A DNA stretch of 64,000 bases. Origin: Agaricus subrufescens (Eukaryota > Basidiomycota > Agaricomycetes > Agaricales > Agaricaceae). The number at the start of each line of letters is the position of its first letter. The first letter of the stretch is position 1. Shown piece after piece: positions 1-11,648 of this stretch. The position numbers were made by a program, and so were the translations under genes. The stretch is from positions 2,666,001 through 2,730,000 of the forward strand of contig CM057061.1 of assembly GCA_029945375.1 (NCBI GenBank), written 5' to 3'. Below the pieces are notes generated by a model that was given only the letters and a program-made list of their open reading frames with translations, had not been told where the DNA came from and made no database searches.

Positions 1-1290
1 TAAACGTGAGCGCGATGTAGCTAATGAAAAGTTAGTCCTTAGGTTTCCAAATAGACGATGTATGCCACTCACGATCCAGACGGCTTAGACAGGGAGAGTC
101 AGCCAGTGAGTCCAGGTCGTGCCAAATCAAGGATTGCTGCGATAGTGGTAACAAGACATGTTTGCATTGTGACTGAAAAAAATAACGTTGTAAGCCACAA
201 AACTCTCGACTAAACCATATACAACAGACTTCGAATGATGCGATTGATCGTCATATCTGTCTGTCGGAAACCGCTCCTGTGCGTGCGCTGGATATGGTGT
301 GGTTTACTCAAAGTCTGTTGTAGATGAAGTACGCCTCACCCTAAAAATCAAATGAGTATAAGATCATATTACCCTGAACTGATTACTCACAGATACCGTA
401 CGAGTGTGCACAATGGATGACCGGGCATAAAGCAAACTTTTAGATAATTAACTTTTGACTAACCACTGGTTGCAAACTCCACAATATTTATTAGAGTGTG
501 ACGCCATCCATAGGCGATAGAATAAACGTCCGGACAGGTACAATACCGAAATTTTGATCTAGGACACATCAGTATTCTACCATCCTACTGTAATGCACAG
601 CGGCCTTGATGATGCTGCTGACTGCAATGATGTCGGGCAGTGTATGCTCGCACAACCTCTATTCCTATACATGCAAGAGGCAAATGATGAAGCTGACCTG
701 CTCAGCCTAGTGTCATGGTGAATGACGAAAATTGTTTCAACGATTTATCATTGTATTATAAGTACGTTTCATCAGTTGTTCAAAATCCGCATGTTGCGAT
801 AATCAGACAAAGTTAATGACGGCCGCGAGGCCATATAAATGGACTTTCAATCCCACGTGACGTACAGCCATGAATTCTTGGTTTGTTTCCAGGATCGATG
901 CCAATCACGTAGTTCCATCATAGAGTAAAAACAGTAGACATAAACTGACGTATACTGGAGCGCGGATTGCTGCTACCTTCAGCTTAGACAACATGTTCCT
1001 GACTATGGGTTGTGCGAGCTCTTCGCTGTGCGACCATGTGTCCCAAGTTCAAAGCAGAGGTCACTTCCTCCTCCTATCTTAATAACCTCAGACAATCAAA
1101 TACTATATCATTCCAGCTATTCAACCTCTCATTTTATAATCCTACTATGTCATTGAACTGGGACTCGCATAAATAGTCGTTAAAACTTGTGATACACTCC
1201 GTTATATCCTGACATATCTTACGAACCTCCCCCAGCTCGACAAAAATGCTATCACGTCAAGCAAATGAGAATCAATTCCTATCACAAAGA
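1..1290. other. no gene recognised; left edge
   Basis: No long open frame and no recognisable protein on either strand. This is where the large last exon of F-box relic D would be expected on the minus strand, but only stop-riddled sequence is seen. A faint resemblance to that exon around 960-1100 (minus) is too weak to call. Confidence 0.5.
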
Positions 1291-1310
1291 AACAAAATTC
1301 ATATGACTAC

Positions 1311-2277
1311 TCACCTCTCAAGCCTTATGCGGCCCGTAACATTCTCGAGATGGTGTTTTTCCCAAACGAGGAAGAGCTGTTCTCCCTTATGCGAGGCGCG
1401 GTCAACTCTTTGAATACATCGAATACAGGACCAGCTCACCACTTCGCGAGTCCGTAAAAACTTCAGCCTTTCTTTAGAGCTTTTCAAGGGGCCGTTCTCA
1501 ACATGTGTAGCCAATAGGTACGTATGACATTCTAAGAAAAAGGTTTGAAAGACAGGTTTATGCTCAGGCGTCTTTAGACTGAGAATGTTATTGAAACATA
1601 CTGTTAGAAATAGTTAAGCCTCTGTATTTACATGTGTAAAGAGGGTGAGTCAAACTAGAAACAAAAATTTATTCAACGTACTGATGACGGCCCAGACATT
1701 TCACACAAACACGCAACCGCATCGGCCAAGAAACCCAAAGACTATCCCGCTTTTCACAAATCTATAAATATAAGTCCGCGCTCCCTTTATACATACAAGC
1801 GACCAAGACGTACCATGCACGTGTTGTGAATGAGAAATCGTGTATATTGAGCCAAGTTAAATTCTTTAGGACAGGGTGGTGGCGGGACATTCAACTCATA
1901 CAGTCGAGCAAATGACTTGAAAACCAGTAGTCAACCTCAATGAAGTCGATACAATGAACAAATCTGTCTGGACTTACTTCCTCCCATATATACCTAGCCG
2001 ACTTCTCCATCACAGCAGAGTTGAATTTTCTGTTGACCCATGAAAGATACAACAAATCCATGGGATCGAGGTGGCGAAGAATCTCATGCAGTACATCGAA
2101 GGGAATTCCAGTCATTTGCTGCAAGGACCCTTGCGTATTCTCTGTATGCGGGGATTTAGGTCCAGAAATATGTGAACTAATATTCATTTCGGCTTTAGTA
2201 GATTTTGCATCTATTTGTGCGAATCCTTTGTGAGATTCCATGCTCATGTCGCCTCGTCTTGAGTAATGAAGAGACAT
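1311..2277 (-). pseudogene. F-box gene D, 5' half, degenerate
   Basis: This is a diverged member of the F-box family found four times more in the window. Exon 1 (2277-1978) is open and ends in an F-box (PFDVLHEILRHLDPMDLLYL). Exon 2 (1915-1814, 34 codons) matches exon 2 of genes A/B, with the pattern S-F-A-R-L-Y then P-P-P-P-C-P and a final C-M before a GT donor. Exon 3 near 1755-1673 keeps the S-W-P-M-R-L-R and C-x-x-C features but then runs into stops. Around 1514-1311 the exon 4/5 equivalents can be seen, including a GEQLFLVWEK segment that matches GERSFQTWEN of gene A. The approximately 750-bp last exon is not recognisable, so the gene looks truncated. It sits directly downstream of gene A in the same orientation, as relic E sits downstream of gene B. 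Confidence 0.65.
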
Positions 2278-2624
2278 AGCTCCCGTTAAAACCGAAAGGG
2301 GGGTAAAAAGAACGAGGAATCGCCCATGCTGGGGCTACTTGAAGGTCGAAAAACAGAGCGCATAATACAACCAAATAAATCGACGTAATAATCGACGTCA
2401 ATCCGTAAAATGCGCTCTTTCTCCGACCATATATATAACAACGCATCCTCCGAACCACGCAAAAGTCTACGAGAAAAAAATAAGATAAACTTGTATACCA
2501 TAGGTAATTTGAAAGGCAAAAGCTTCCAATAAATACTGGAAGAGGGACTAATATAAAATTTTTGTAAGTGGATTAGACGGTATACTACAATACCTGAAAG
2601 AGCGTCATTTTCTTTGCCAAGTCC

Positions 2625-4963
2625 TCACATAAATCCCTGAAACCTGGGTAATGAAAAATATGAAACACTGTCATCCGACTCGTCTTCGCTGGTTTCTTCT
2701 TCTCCTTCTTTAATCCACCGCATAAGCGAAGAAGTCCAACGAGTTCCATGAAAAGTAACATCATGTTCTATCTACAAATAACATCACTATGATTTTTGAG
2801 TGGAAAAAAAACATTAACTCACTAGTTGAGCCGCAGTACATCCGCCTCCCACGGACAACCAAGCACGAAGGCATGAAGTGCACCTAAATGTCCCCTCAAC
2901 CGCCTCCAAATCCATAATTGTAGTGGAGTAAGGGTCTAAATCGAGGAATCTAACAACATCTCTGGCGATTATGAAGGCTAGGTGATCGAATTTAAGCTGT
3001 TCGAAGCTCCATGTCCATGGTGCGGAGATATCCCCAAAGTCCCAAACGTTTTCAAGGAGCATATCCCGAGTCTCGATGTCGTCCAATTCTTTGGGCTGGC
3101 AGTCCCACATACTCTCTCGGGAACCATAAACCTCGCGAAGAGTAGCAAATTCAGCCCACCCACGGAAACGGAGTATTGGAAGCGATAGGAGTAATGAAAA
3201 TTGTTCCCTTCGATAACGGTCTTGAATGTCTAGTGGCAGCAGCGAGTAAATAAAGTCATCTCGATCTTTGAGCCAAGCTTTGCACATTTGGTCAATGTCG
3301 TCCGTGTCGAAATCAGCTGTTTCGGTGTCTAACCCAAATATAACAGCCCTAAAAGGGTCAAAAACAGCGATATCTGTTACGCGAGGCAACATTGGCGGAA
3401 GCATGATTTGACTATGAGCCCAAACTTCGAATTTTAATTCAAAAGCACGCCAACGATTTTTCAAGCGCATGTTCTTTTGTCTGCGAAGATGATCTTCTTT
3501 GAGAGAATCTAGACGCTCCAAGAGCTTCGGCGCAAGGTCGTGCCAATCTGGTGTAGGGTCAATGATCACTATCCATAAGCAAGGGCAAGTGCAAGGATCT
3601 TACCTTTATTTGTGAGCTTTTTTGCCCTCCCGAGCCCAGGAAGATCACTAGGAATTTGATCGAAACACATGTCCTTGATTTCAGCTTCTGTCCAGCCTAC
3701 AAAAAGGGCTTAGTAAATGCCGCATATCGACAGCCCACAGTAACTTACCGTGCACCTCCAGCTTTTGGAGAATGCTGTTCATCAAAGATAAGATACCCTC
3801 AAAGAACATTATCGCTAAAGTAAGTTACTTACGCTTTTTTTCTCTCGAGTCTTATCACGTCTAACTCTGCCTCCCGATCTTTGGCACACCCGTTCTCCCA
3901 AGTTTGGAAGGAGCGCTCTCCCTATGGAATGGGCTGGTTAGAAAACACTCTCGGGCAAGCTTAATTCCTTACTATCGATCTCTCTTCTTTTAGAAGCCTC
4001 CTTTGGAAAAACAACTCATCATCTTCCTTCAAAAAACTGGCTTTTGAGTTGGCGGTCCTGACATCGCGACTCAAGCAGTATGTTGTTTTCTCTGGATACA
4101 GACAGTGAGTATGAACGATGTATGATTAGCGATAACATTGACTCACTTGTCGAGATGCTGAGAAAATCATCATGCAAGAGAGAATCACATAATTCAAATC
4201 TGGGGGTTCGAGTGAGTGACGGCCCACAGAGATGGATACTATTCACGCACTGGTCTGACTCTAGACACCTGGAACATGCTCGTAACCGCATCATCCAAGA
4301 AGTCCAGTTGCCGGGCCCAATGCCACATATCTTGAATGAGCAAAATCTGGCACCGTAGCCGTGACTGAAAAGACACACAAACGTACCATGCACTTCCTGT
4401 TGAACAAAAAACGAGCATATTGGGGAAGGGCCAAGTCTACGGGACACTGGGGAGGAGGATTGCTTGACTGATAAAGACGCTCGAAAGCCTGAAACTTCAG
4501 AAACATCACCCGTCATGATTAGAAGAAATATGCTTACTTCGTGCCAAATATACCTTGCAGACTTTTCCATGACAAGAAGACGTAAGCTCTTGCTTGACCA
4601 AGACAGATTGAGCAAATCAGCAGGATCGAGTTGCCGGAAGATCTCATGCAACGTATCGATAGGGATTTCGGTCATGAGTTTGAGATGTCCACGTCGGCCA
4701 GGCACATATTTGCCATGTCTACTTGGCCTTGCCCGCTTTTGCGGCACGCCTTTTACTCCCTGGACGTTCGAGGAAGAATATTCTGTTGATGTTTGTACTT
4801 TTTGTCGTTTTCGAAAAATGTCCCCTGTGTCCGCGTTTGCATCAGAATCGGAGTCTCCATCGTAACAAGACTCGCTGGGGCTTCTGCCCACCGAGCCAGA
4901 CGGAGGGGGATCGTTGACCCCTGTATGGCGCGGCCGTTTCGCACTGCGAAGGGCTGTTGCCAT
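2625..4963 (-). CDS. F-box protein A (intact)
   Basis: Predicted F-box protein, by family a substrate-recognition subunit of an SCF (Skp1-cullin-F-box) ubiquitin ligase; the target is unknown. Hand-spliced exons: 4963-4538, 4488-4387, 4330-4147, 4091-3973, 3921-3833, 3774-3749, 3696-3604, 3568-2823, 2771-2625. They join in frame to 643 residues. The N-terminus is basic (RSAKRPR), then acidic/serine-rich (SDSDANADTGD) with an RKRQK patch. The F-box lies at about residues 95-140 (MTEIPIDTLHEIFRQLDPAD). Residues encoded by exon 3 contain C-x2-C...C and could bind metal. The rest is a family-specific C-terminal region with no known catalytic motif. Gene B is a close tandem paralogue with nearly identical exon lengths. 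Only about 155 bp of upstream sequence are shared with gene B before foreign DNA begins at about 5118. Confidence 0.85.
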
Positions 4964-5117
4964 AGGCTGTTTGCGGTCTTTGATAGTGGAAGTCGCGGAC
5001 AGAGAACGCGTCGTATATTAGCGTGCGAGATACAGGGACAAATAATCTCTCCGAAGATGGTAAGTTTCACAACGTGATACAGGGGTTTGTTGAGAGCTCC
5101 AGGAGTTTGTAGTGACT

Positions 5118-6384
5118 CGGTTGAATGTTGGTTGAATGCTGCAAGCGAGTGCATACTTCTTGCATGTGAATATATGCGGGTTTCTCATCGAGTAGGAGGT
5201 TATTCGTGGTTCATGATCCAATGCATGAAGACTCGTTTTGCCGTTGGAACCTAGCACTTGTAACTCGCGCCATGAGTTCTTACCACATGTGAAATTTTGC
5301 AACACACGCTTCACTATGCCAGAACTGATTACGGACCAAAAACATGAAATGCTACTGATTAATTGAGAATGACAAAAATGATAAATCACAAGTATGCGTT
5401 TGTCATACAGCTAAGCCGACCTTATGATCATATGTGTCACTTAGTGATGAGAAACTAGTTTCTTTGGTTTGAAGATGAGTACTGTCGTAGTGCGTTCCAG
5501 TAAAATAATGACCAGCTTGTTATCCCCGGGTTGATCATCTTCTCCCAATATTGACTGGATATCCCGCAACTCTACGTGAACGTACGTGAACGGACACTTC
5601 TGATCGTTGGATGTTTCCCGGTGATATAGAATCAAGCATTATTTGTGGCTAATTAATGAAATCAGCACTAGAAAGTGGATGATATATGAGGTAGATAGGT
5701 TTTATATCATACCTTGCCTCTTGGGCATCGAGAGATGGAGATATTATGGTTATCTTGCCAACCAGGGCTCGTCAGATTCTGATCATGATTAGATTGTCCA
5801 TGTCCCTCGGTACATAGTTGATTCTGGGTCGAGTTCAAATCGTACCTCCATCCCCGTCGCGCATTGAGACTGCTGATCAAGGAGTTCGTAGAGCTTGGCG
5901 AGGGAAAGGTTGAATAGTAGGTGCCTACAATTCAACGAGTTGGTCTTTTTTTCTTATTGTTATCAGTTTACTCACGTCCCAGATGACTGAAAATTCGAGT
6001 GATCGGGTTAGCTTGAACCGGTGCAAACTAAAACTGAGATGTTCCTTACGCTAGCGAGGAAAAATGCCAAGTCAAATATGGCTACTACGGAAGTGATTAA
6101 GCCAGTTTGTACGGTCACTAAACAGAATTGGGATTACAAGTTTCAATATTTCTATTTTGTCAAAAAAAAAAAAGACAAGATTATTGCGCACTGCGGATGA
6201 TGCAGTCGATGACCATGTTCGACCCCTTGAACCCTGACTTGTGCTTCCGCTATGCGTAATTGAGGTGATGAATAGCTTGCTAGAATTTCATAGATAAGCT
6301 TACCCTGATGTAGGAGTAAGCCAGCGTAATTCCGACATTATGAAGTGGTCACTTACAAGTGCCACACGAGAATTGCAGCGATCG
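5118..6384 (-). pseudogene. duplicated 3' part of DUF6534 gene
   Basis: This segment is an inverted copy of about 18150-19440, containing the last exons and downstream flank of the DUF6534 gene. Introns are still present, so it is a DNA-level duplication and not a retrocopy. The terminal-exon equivalent (about 5635-5441, minus) retains the ELRDIQS and DDQPGDNKLV stretches but is frameshifted relative to the intact gene. Homology starts in the exon ending in the ILVWH segment (6384) and stops about 75 bp before the sequence upstream of F-box gene A. It replaces the downstream part of F-box relic E. No start or N-terminal membrane segments are present, so it is not expected to encode a functional protein. 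Confidence 0.8.
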
Positions 6385-6454
6385 CCGGTTACCTCCTATA
6401 CATCAAGAGACTGTTCGTGTTAATAGTACAACAAGTAAAGATATTTGAACTTAC

Positions 6455-6753
6455 TTCTTTCCATAAATACCTAGCCGACTTCTCCATCACAGCAAAGTTG
6501 AATTTTCTATTAGCACAAGAAAGATTCAACAAATCCATGGGATGGAGGTGCCGAAGAATCTCAGCCAGCACATCAACAGGAATTTCAGTCATTCGCTGCG
6601 GAGACCCTTGAGTATATTTTGTATGCGGGGGTTCGAGTCCAGAAATATGTGAATAAATATTGGTTTGGTTTGAGCAGATCTCGCATCTATTTGTGCAAAC
6701 TGTTCGCGAGAGACCAAATCCACGTCGCCTCGTCTTGAGCAATGAAAGGACAT
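6455..6753 (-). pseudogene. F-box relic E (exon 1 only)
   Basis: This is exon 1 of a close paralogue of relic D. It has the same start context (MSFHCSRRGD versus MSLHYSRRGD) and an F-box (TEIPVDVLAEILRHLHPMDL) ending in the conserved W-K-E before a GTAAGT donor at 6454. Compared with D it has a 2-bp loss about halfway through, so the start and the F-box lie in different frames. The intron begins normally but after about 70 bp runs into the displaced DUF6534 segment, and no later F-box exon follows. It is therefore a truncated, frameshifted pseudogene. Confidence 0.75.
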
Positions 6754-6887
6754 AGCTCCCGTAAAAACAGAAAAGAGGGGGGGGGGGGGCAAAGAACCAG
6801 GAATTGCGCATGCTGCAGCTAGTTGGAAGTCGAAATACAGAGCACATAATACAACCAAATAAATAAACGTAAGAATCAATCTGTAAA

Positions 6888-7900
6888 CAGGCTCCTACCC
6901 AGCCGACTCACGTGCGTACGTCCTATAGTGGACTCGACCAAACACGAACAAAGTAAGGGTTTGCTCACGCAGTGAGAGGCTGGCACTTTATGTCTTTCGG
7001 GCATCACCGATGATTATGTTAGCTATTTTCACAGGACAAAAAAGGAAGCAGTCTAATTTTAAACTGTCACGCTATCTGCGCAATGGACCCTCTATCAATG
7101 TCGTCGCCTCATTGTTGCATCGGTAGCCCTCAAGCCTAGATAGAAATTTTATAAAGATATGCATTTCCTTCAAATAAAACAGGAGGCTGAGCATTTGTGG
7201 CTATTACATTTTTGATGATCCATCTTTTTTTTTCCCCTCTAAACATGACCACCCTTGCAGCACCATATCTCGGGACTTACCGCACATATCAAATCCAAAA
7301 ACTGAAGAAATCTAGTTTATGTTAACGAGAGACTTGTGGCAAAATGTTGGTTTGAATACTTCCGAATTGAGCATGGATGACTGAAATACTCTTTGTTTTT
7401 GTGAGTCTTAGTACACCTTGGAGATCTCGGCTAAATCTTGCTGTAAAAATTGGAAGCTTTGGAAGCTAACTCTTGCTACATGAAGCTCATTATCTGAGTA
7501 AGTAAAATTGTCATATTCAAAGCACTGAGATTCAAATTAAACAAACATGAACAAGTTAGAATAAAGACCATAGATTTAATTGTTTCATGCTCGGGGCCTG
7601 AAGATCAGTGTTGGGAGCTCAGAAGAACCCTTTAGAAGTTAAAATTTACACCATTACACTACTAACTGGTATATAAGACAGGTTTTATCTAAATAATGGC
7701 TCAACAATAAAGGGCAGCACATCTTGAACTCGACGTTGACACATAGTATCCCGATTTGGCTAACGTTACGGTCACACTGTCTCGCGCGGGAAAATCTATC
7801 GGTGATGGCCGAACGACAAGTAGTGCCAGCCGCTCACTGAGTGAGCATCTTACTTCTGACTAAGCTCACGTGGACAGTGAGCGAGCTGGGTAGGAGCCTG
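6888..7900. mobile_element. 1.0-kb TIR transposon, MULE-like, non-autonomous
   Basis: The ends are perfect 16-bp terminal inverted repeats (CAGGCTCCTACCCAGC at 6888 and its complement ending at 7900), with weaker similarity (CTCAC, CACGTG) further in. The insertion is flanked by a 9-bp direct repeat ATCTGTAAA (6879-6887 and 7901-7909), the size typical of Mutator-like elements. The paralogous locus next to gene A (about 2395-2410, AATCCGTAAAATGCGC) has the same flanks with no insertion, which acts as an empty-site control. No transposase reading frame was found inside. The element separates relic E from gene B. Confidence 0.8.
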
Positions 7901-8127
7901 ATCTGTAAAGTGCGTTCTTTCTCCGACCCTATATATAACAACCCACCCTCCGAACCACGCAAATGTTTGCCAGAAAAAAAGTAAGATAAAGTGGTATACA
8001 ATCAATGGTTTGAATGACAAAAGCCTCCAATAAATATTGGAAGAGGGGCTAATATAGAATTTTTTGTAAGTGAATTAGACAACCTACTACAATACCCGAA
8101 AGAGCGCCTCCTTTCTTTGCCAAGTCC

Positions 8128-10493
8128 TCACCACAGTCCCAGAAGCCCAGCAAATGATACATACGGAGTCCCTTCATCCGACTCGTCTTCGCCGCTTTCC
8201 TTTTCTGGTTCTGGTTTTTTAGTCCACCTCGCAAACGCAGGAGTCTGACCGTTTCCATGAAAAGTTATATCATGATTGATCTACAAATAGCACCATTTTG
8301 TGATTTGCGAATGAAAAAAAAACAAACACCAACTCACCATTTCAGACGCACTAAACCCGCTTCTGATAAACGGCCAACCATGGAGGCATGACAGACACCC
8401 AAACGTCCCCTTAAAAGCCTCCAAATCCATTACCCTAGTGGAGTAAGGGTCTAAATCGAGGAATCTAACAACGTCTCTGGCGATTATGGAAGCTTGGTGA
8501 TCGAATCCAAGATGGTGGTAACTCCAGCTCCACGGCGCAGATATATTTCGGAACTCCCAAACGTTTTCAAGGAGCAAACTCTGAGTCGCAATGTCGTCTA
8601 AATCTTTGGGCCGGCAGCTCCACATACTCTCTCGAGAATCATAAACCTCACGAAGAGTAGCAAATCCACCCCACCCTCGGAAACGGAGTACTGGAAGCGA
8701 TAGGAGCGACGAAAGCTGTTCTTTTCGATAACGGTCTTTAACGTCTAGTGGCAGCAACGAGTAAATGAAATCGTCTCGATCTTTGAGCCAAGCTTTGCAT
8801 ATTTGATCAATATCGCCCTTGTCAAAATCAACCGTTTCGGTGTCCAACCCGAATATGACAGCCCTAAAAGGGTCAAAAACAGCGATATCCGTTGCGCGAG
8901 GCAATATCGACAAAGGCATGTCTTGACTATGAGCCCAAATATCAAACTTAACTTCGAAAGCATGCCAACGTTTTTTCAAGCGCATACTCCTTTGTCTGAA
9001 AAGATGATCTTCTTTGAGGGAATGTAAACGACACAAGAGCTTCGGCACAAGGTCGTCCCAATCTGGAGTATGTTCAATGACCACTATCCATAAGTAAGGA
9101 CACGTACAAGGATTTTACCTTTATTGGTGAGCTTTTTTGCCCTCCCGAACCCAGGAAGATCACCCGGAATTTGTCCAAAGCACATCTCTTTGATTTCGGC
9201 TTCTGTCCAGTCTACAAAAAGGGGTCAGTAACTGCCTGATATCAACAGCTTGCAGTAACTTACCATACCACTCCAGCTTTTTGAGAATTCTGTTCATCAA
9301 AGACGACACAACACCCTTAGAAAACACACTGTTGCCAAAGTAAGTTACTTACGCTTTTTTCCTCTCGAGTCTTATCACATCTAACTCTGCCTCCCGACTT
9401 TTGACGCACCCATTCTCCCAACTTCGGAAGGAGCGCTCTCCCTACCGAATGACCCGGTCAGAACATGCTTTCAAGCAATCTTAATTCCTTACCATCAACC
9501 TCGCTTCCTTCAGCCGCCACCTTCCAAAAATTCGCTCGGCATCCCCCTCCGCGAGAGCAGCCTCTACTCTGGAAGTCATGACATCCCTACTCAAGCAGTA
9601 TCTTGCTTTCTCTAATACAAGCGGTAAGTAGAAATGTATATTTGGCGATAACACTGATTCACTTGTCGAGATGCTGAGAAGATTACCATGCAACGAGGGG
9701 TTACATAATTCAAATCTGGGGGTTTGTGTAAGTGACGGCGTACAGAGATTGATACTGTTCACGCACTTGTCCGACTCTAGACACCTGGAACATGCTCGCA
9801 TTCGCATCATCCAAGAGGTCCAGTTGCCAGGCCCGATGTCACATATCTGGAATGAGTAAAGTTTGACACCGTAGCGCTCCTAAAAAGACACACGGGCGTA
9901 CCATGCACTTCTTGTTGAACAAAAAACGGGCATATCGGGGGAGGGTCAGGTCTTCGGGACACTGAGGAGGGGGATTGCTTGACTGATAAAGACGCTCGAA
10001 AGCCTGAGCGTTCGCATCACCATTAACCATCACCCATCATGATTGGAAGAAATATGCTTACTTCGTGCCAAATATACCTTGCGGACTTTTCCATGATAAG
10101 GAGACGTAAACTCTTACTTGACCAAGACAGATTGAGCAAATCGGCAGGATCGAGTTGCCGAAAGATTTCATGTAGCGTATCGACAGGAATTTCAGTCATG
10201 AATTTCAGATGTCCGCGTCGGCCAGCCACATTTTTGCTATGTCTACTTGGCCTTGCACGCATTTGCGGCGGGCCACCGCCTCTTATTCCCTGGACATTTG
10301 ATGTAAAATCTTCGGTTGATGCTTGTACCTTTTGACGTTTTCGAAAAAAGTCCTCTGTGTCGGTGCTCGTGTCAGAATCAAAGTCTCCATCAGAACTAGG
10401 CTCGCTGGGGCCGCTGCCCACCGAGCCAGACAGAGGGGGGTCGTCGATCCCTGGACGCCGCGGCCGTTTTGCACTACGAAGGGCTGCGGACAT
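8128..10493 (-). CDS. F-box protein B (intact)
   Basis: Close tandem paralogue of F-box protein A. Hand-spliced exons: 10493-10062, 10003-9902, 9846-9663, 9611-9493, 9441-9353, 9289-9264, 9211-9119, 9083-8338, 8280-8128. They join in frame to 647 residues. The order is the same: basic start (RSAKRPRRPG), acidic serine-rich stretch, RKRQK patch, F-box (MTEIPVDTLHEIFRQLDPAD), a cysteine-containing exon 3 region, then a long C-terminal region ending in GLLGLW. Exon lengths equal those of gene A except in exon 1 and the last exon, so the duplication is recent. Predicted role is SCF substrate adaptor, target unknown. It is transcribed divergently from alcohol-oxidase gene AOX1, with about 1.15 kb between start codons. 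Confidence 0.87.
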
Positions 10494-11648
10494 AGGTTGT
10501 CTCCGGTCTTTGACAGTGGAAGTCGCGGACAGTGAACGCGTCGTAAATTAGTGTGCGAGACACAGGGGCAGATATCTCTGTGGGAAGATGGTAACTGTGC
10601 TCAGTTTCACACTCCGCTCATACAGGGGTCGTCGAGCAGTTGTGCCAGAGTTGTGCGACGAATAGCCTTACCTCAGGAGACCATTCTTTAGGCTACTACT
10701 TACGGGAGAAGCTGAGAGTTTGCACAGAGCGGAACAGACCAGCAAGAGTATGGTGAGCAGGGTTAGCATAGTTTAGACGATAGTGGATTCGGCATATATA
10801 TACAGGAAGGCTGAGTAGTACGATGCACAGCCTGAATAGGCCCGGATTCGTGCAGAAAAATACGTGAGGAAATAGATTTCAGGATGAGCCAAGTGCAGTG
10901 TGGCGTATCACTCGAATCATATGATAACTAGTTGTGCGCTGACCGGGCTCGGGCGATCGTGGAAACTCAACCCCGTCTGCGTTGGCCTCTCAATCATCGC
11001 TCTTCGCGCACTGTGTTTTTTTTTTCACACCCGCACCCACTTTTAGATACGTAACAGTCAAATTTTCAGCCCAGAATGTGGTTATCCGACTTCTTCTCAA
11101 TCGCATAAAACATAGTCCACGTGAGGTCAAGATCCCTGATAATTGATGCCATCACCATCACGCCATGCTTGACATTTTTCGTTCTCCCCGCTAAGCGTCG
11201 CCGAATGGCTATCTACCGCAGTTGTAGTAAATTAAGCTCTGAATCAATCCAAGGGAAAGTTTCTCCTCTTATTGAGCCTTCTTCTCGGTCGATTGTTAGT
11301 CCGCCAGTGGGAGAAATACAACAGTCTAGATCGGCAGCACCGGCGTCCCTGGTTATCGCTTGAGTTGACCTGGTTCGGATATCCTTTTTTGCACGACGAA
11401 CTATGTTCTTTCGACTGACTTGATCGTAGGTAGAGACAAAGTTTTGAGTGCAATCTTATCCAGGCCCCATGAGCATTTTTCATTTGTACTCGAGGGAAGA
11501 CGTGGGCGCTCCCGGGCCTTGCCCGAAATTGAACGTGTTCATATCGGAACATGATCCCTCCAAAACTTCCTTATCCGTCTCGGTAATAACTCCTTCTTCT
11601 AGTCTATAAAAAGGGTCTGCATCCCCCGCTACAGTGTATCCTTCCACT
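10494..11648. promoter_or_regulatory. divergent intergenic region, F-box B / AOX1
   Basis: This is the shared upstream region of two divergent genes. The first 150 bp next to F-box B resemble the region upstream of F-box A. No coding sequence is recognisable elsewhere, and no regulatory site other than the TATA-like box of AOX1 could be identified. Confidence 0.4.
11604..11611 (+). promoter_or_regulatory. TATA-like box of AOX1
   Basis: TATAAAAA lies about 40 bp upstream of the AOX1 start codon, followed by GGGTC. Comparable TATA-like boxes lie at a similar distance from the starts of AOX2 (about 50617-50624, CTATAAAG on the minus strand), AOX3 (about 54334-54344) and AOX4 (about 58274-58284). 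The motif is shared by the paralogues and is the likely core promoter. Confidence 0.45.
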
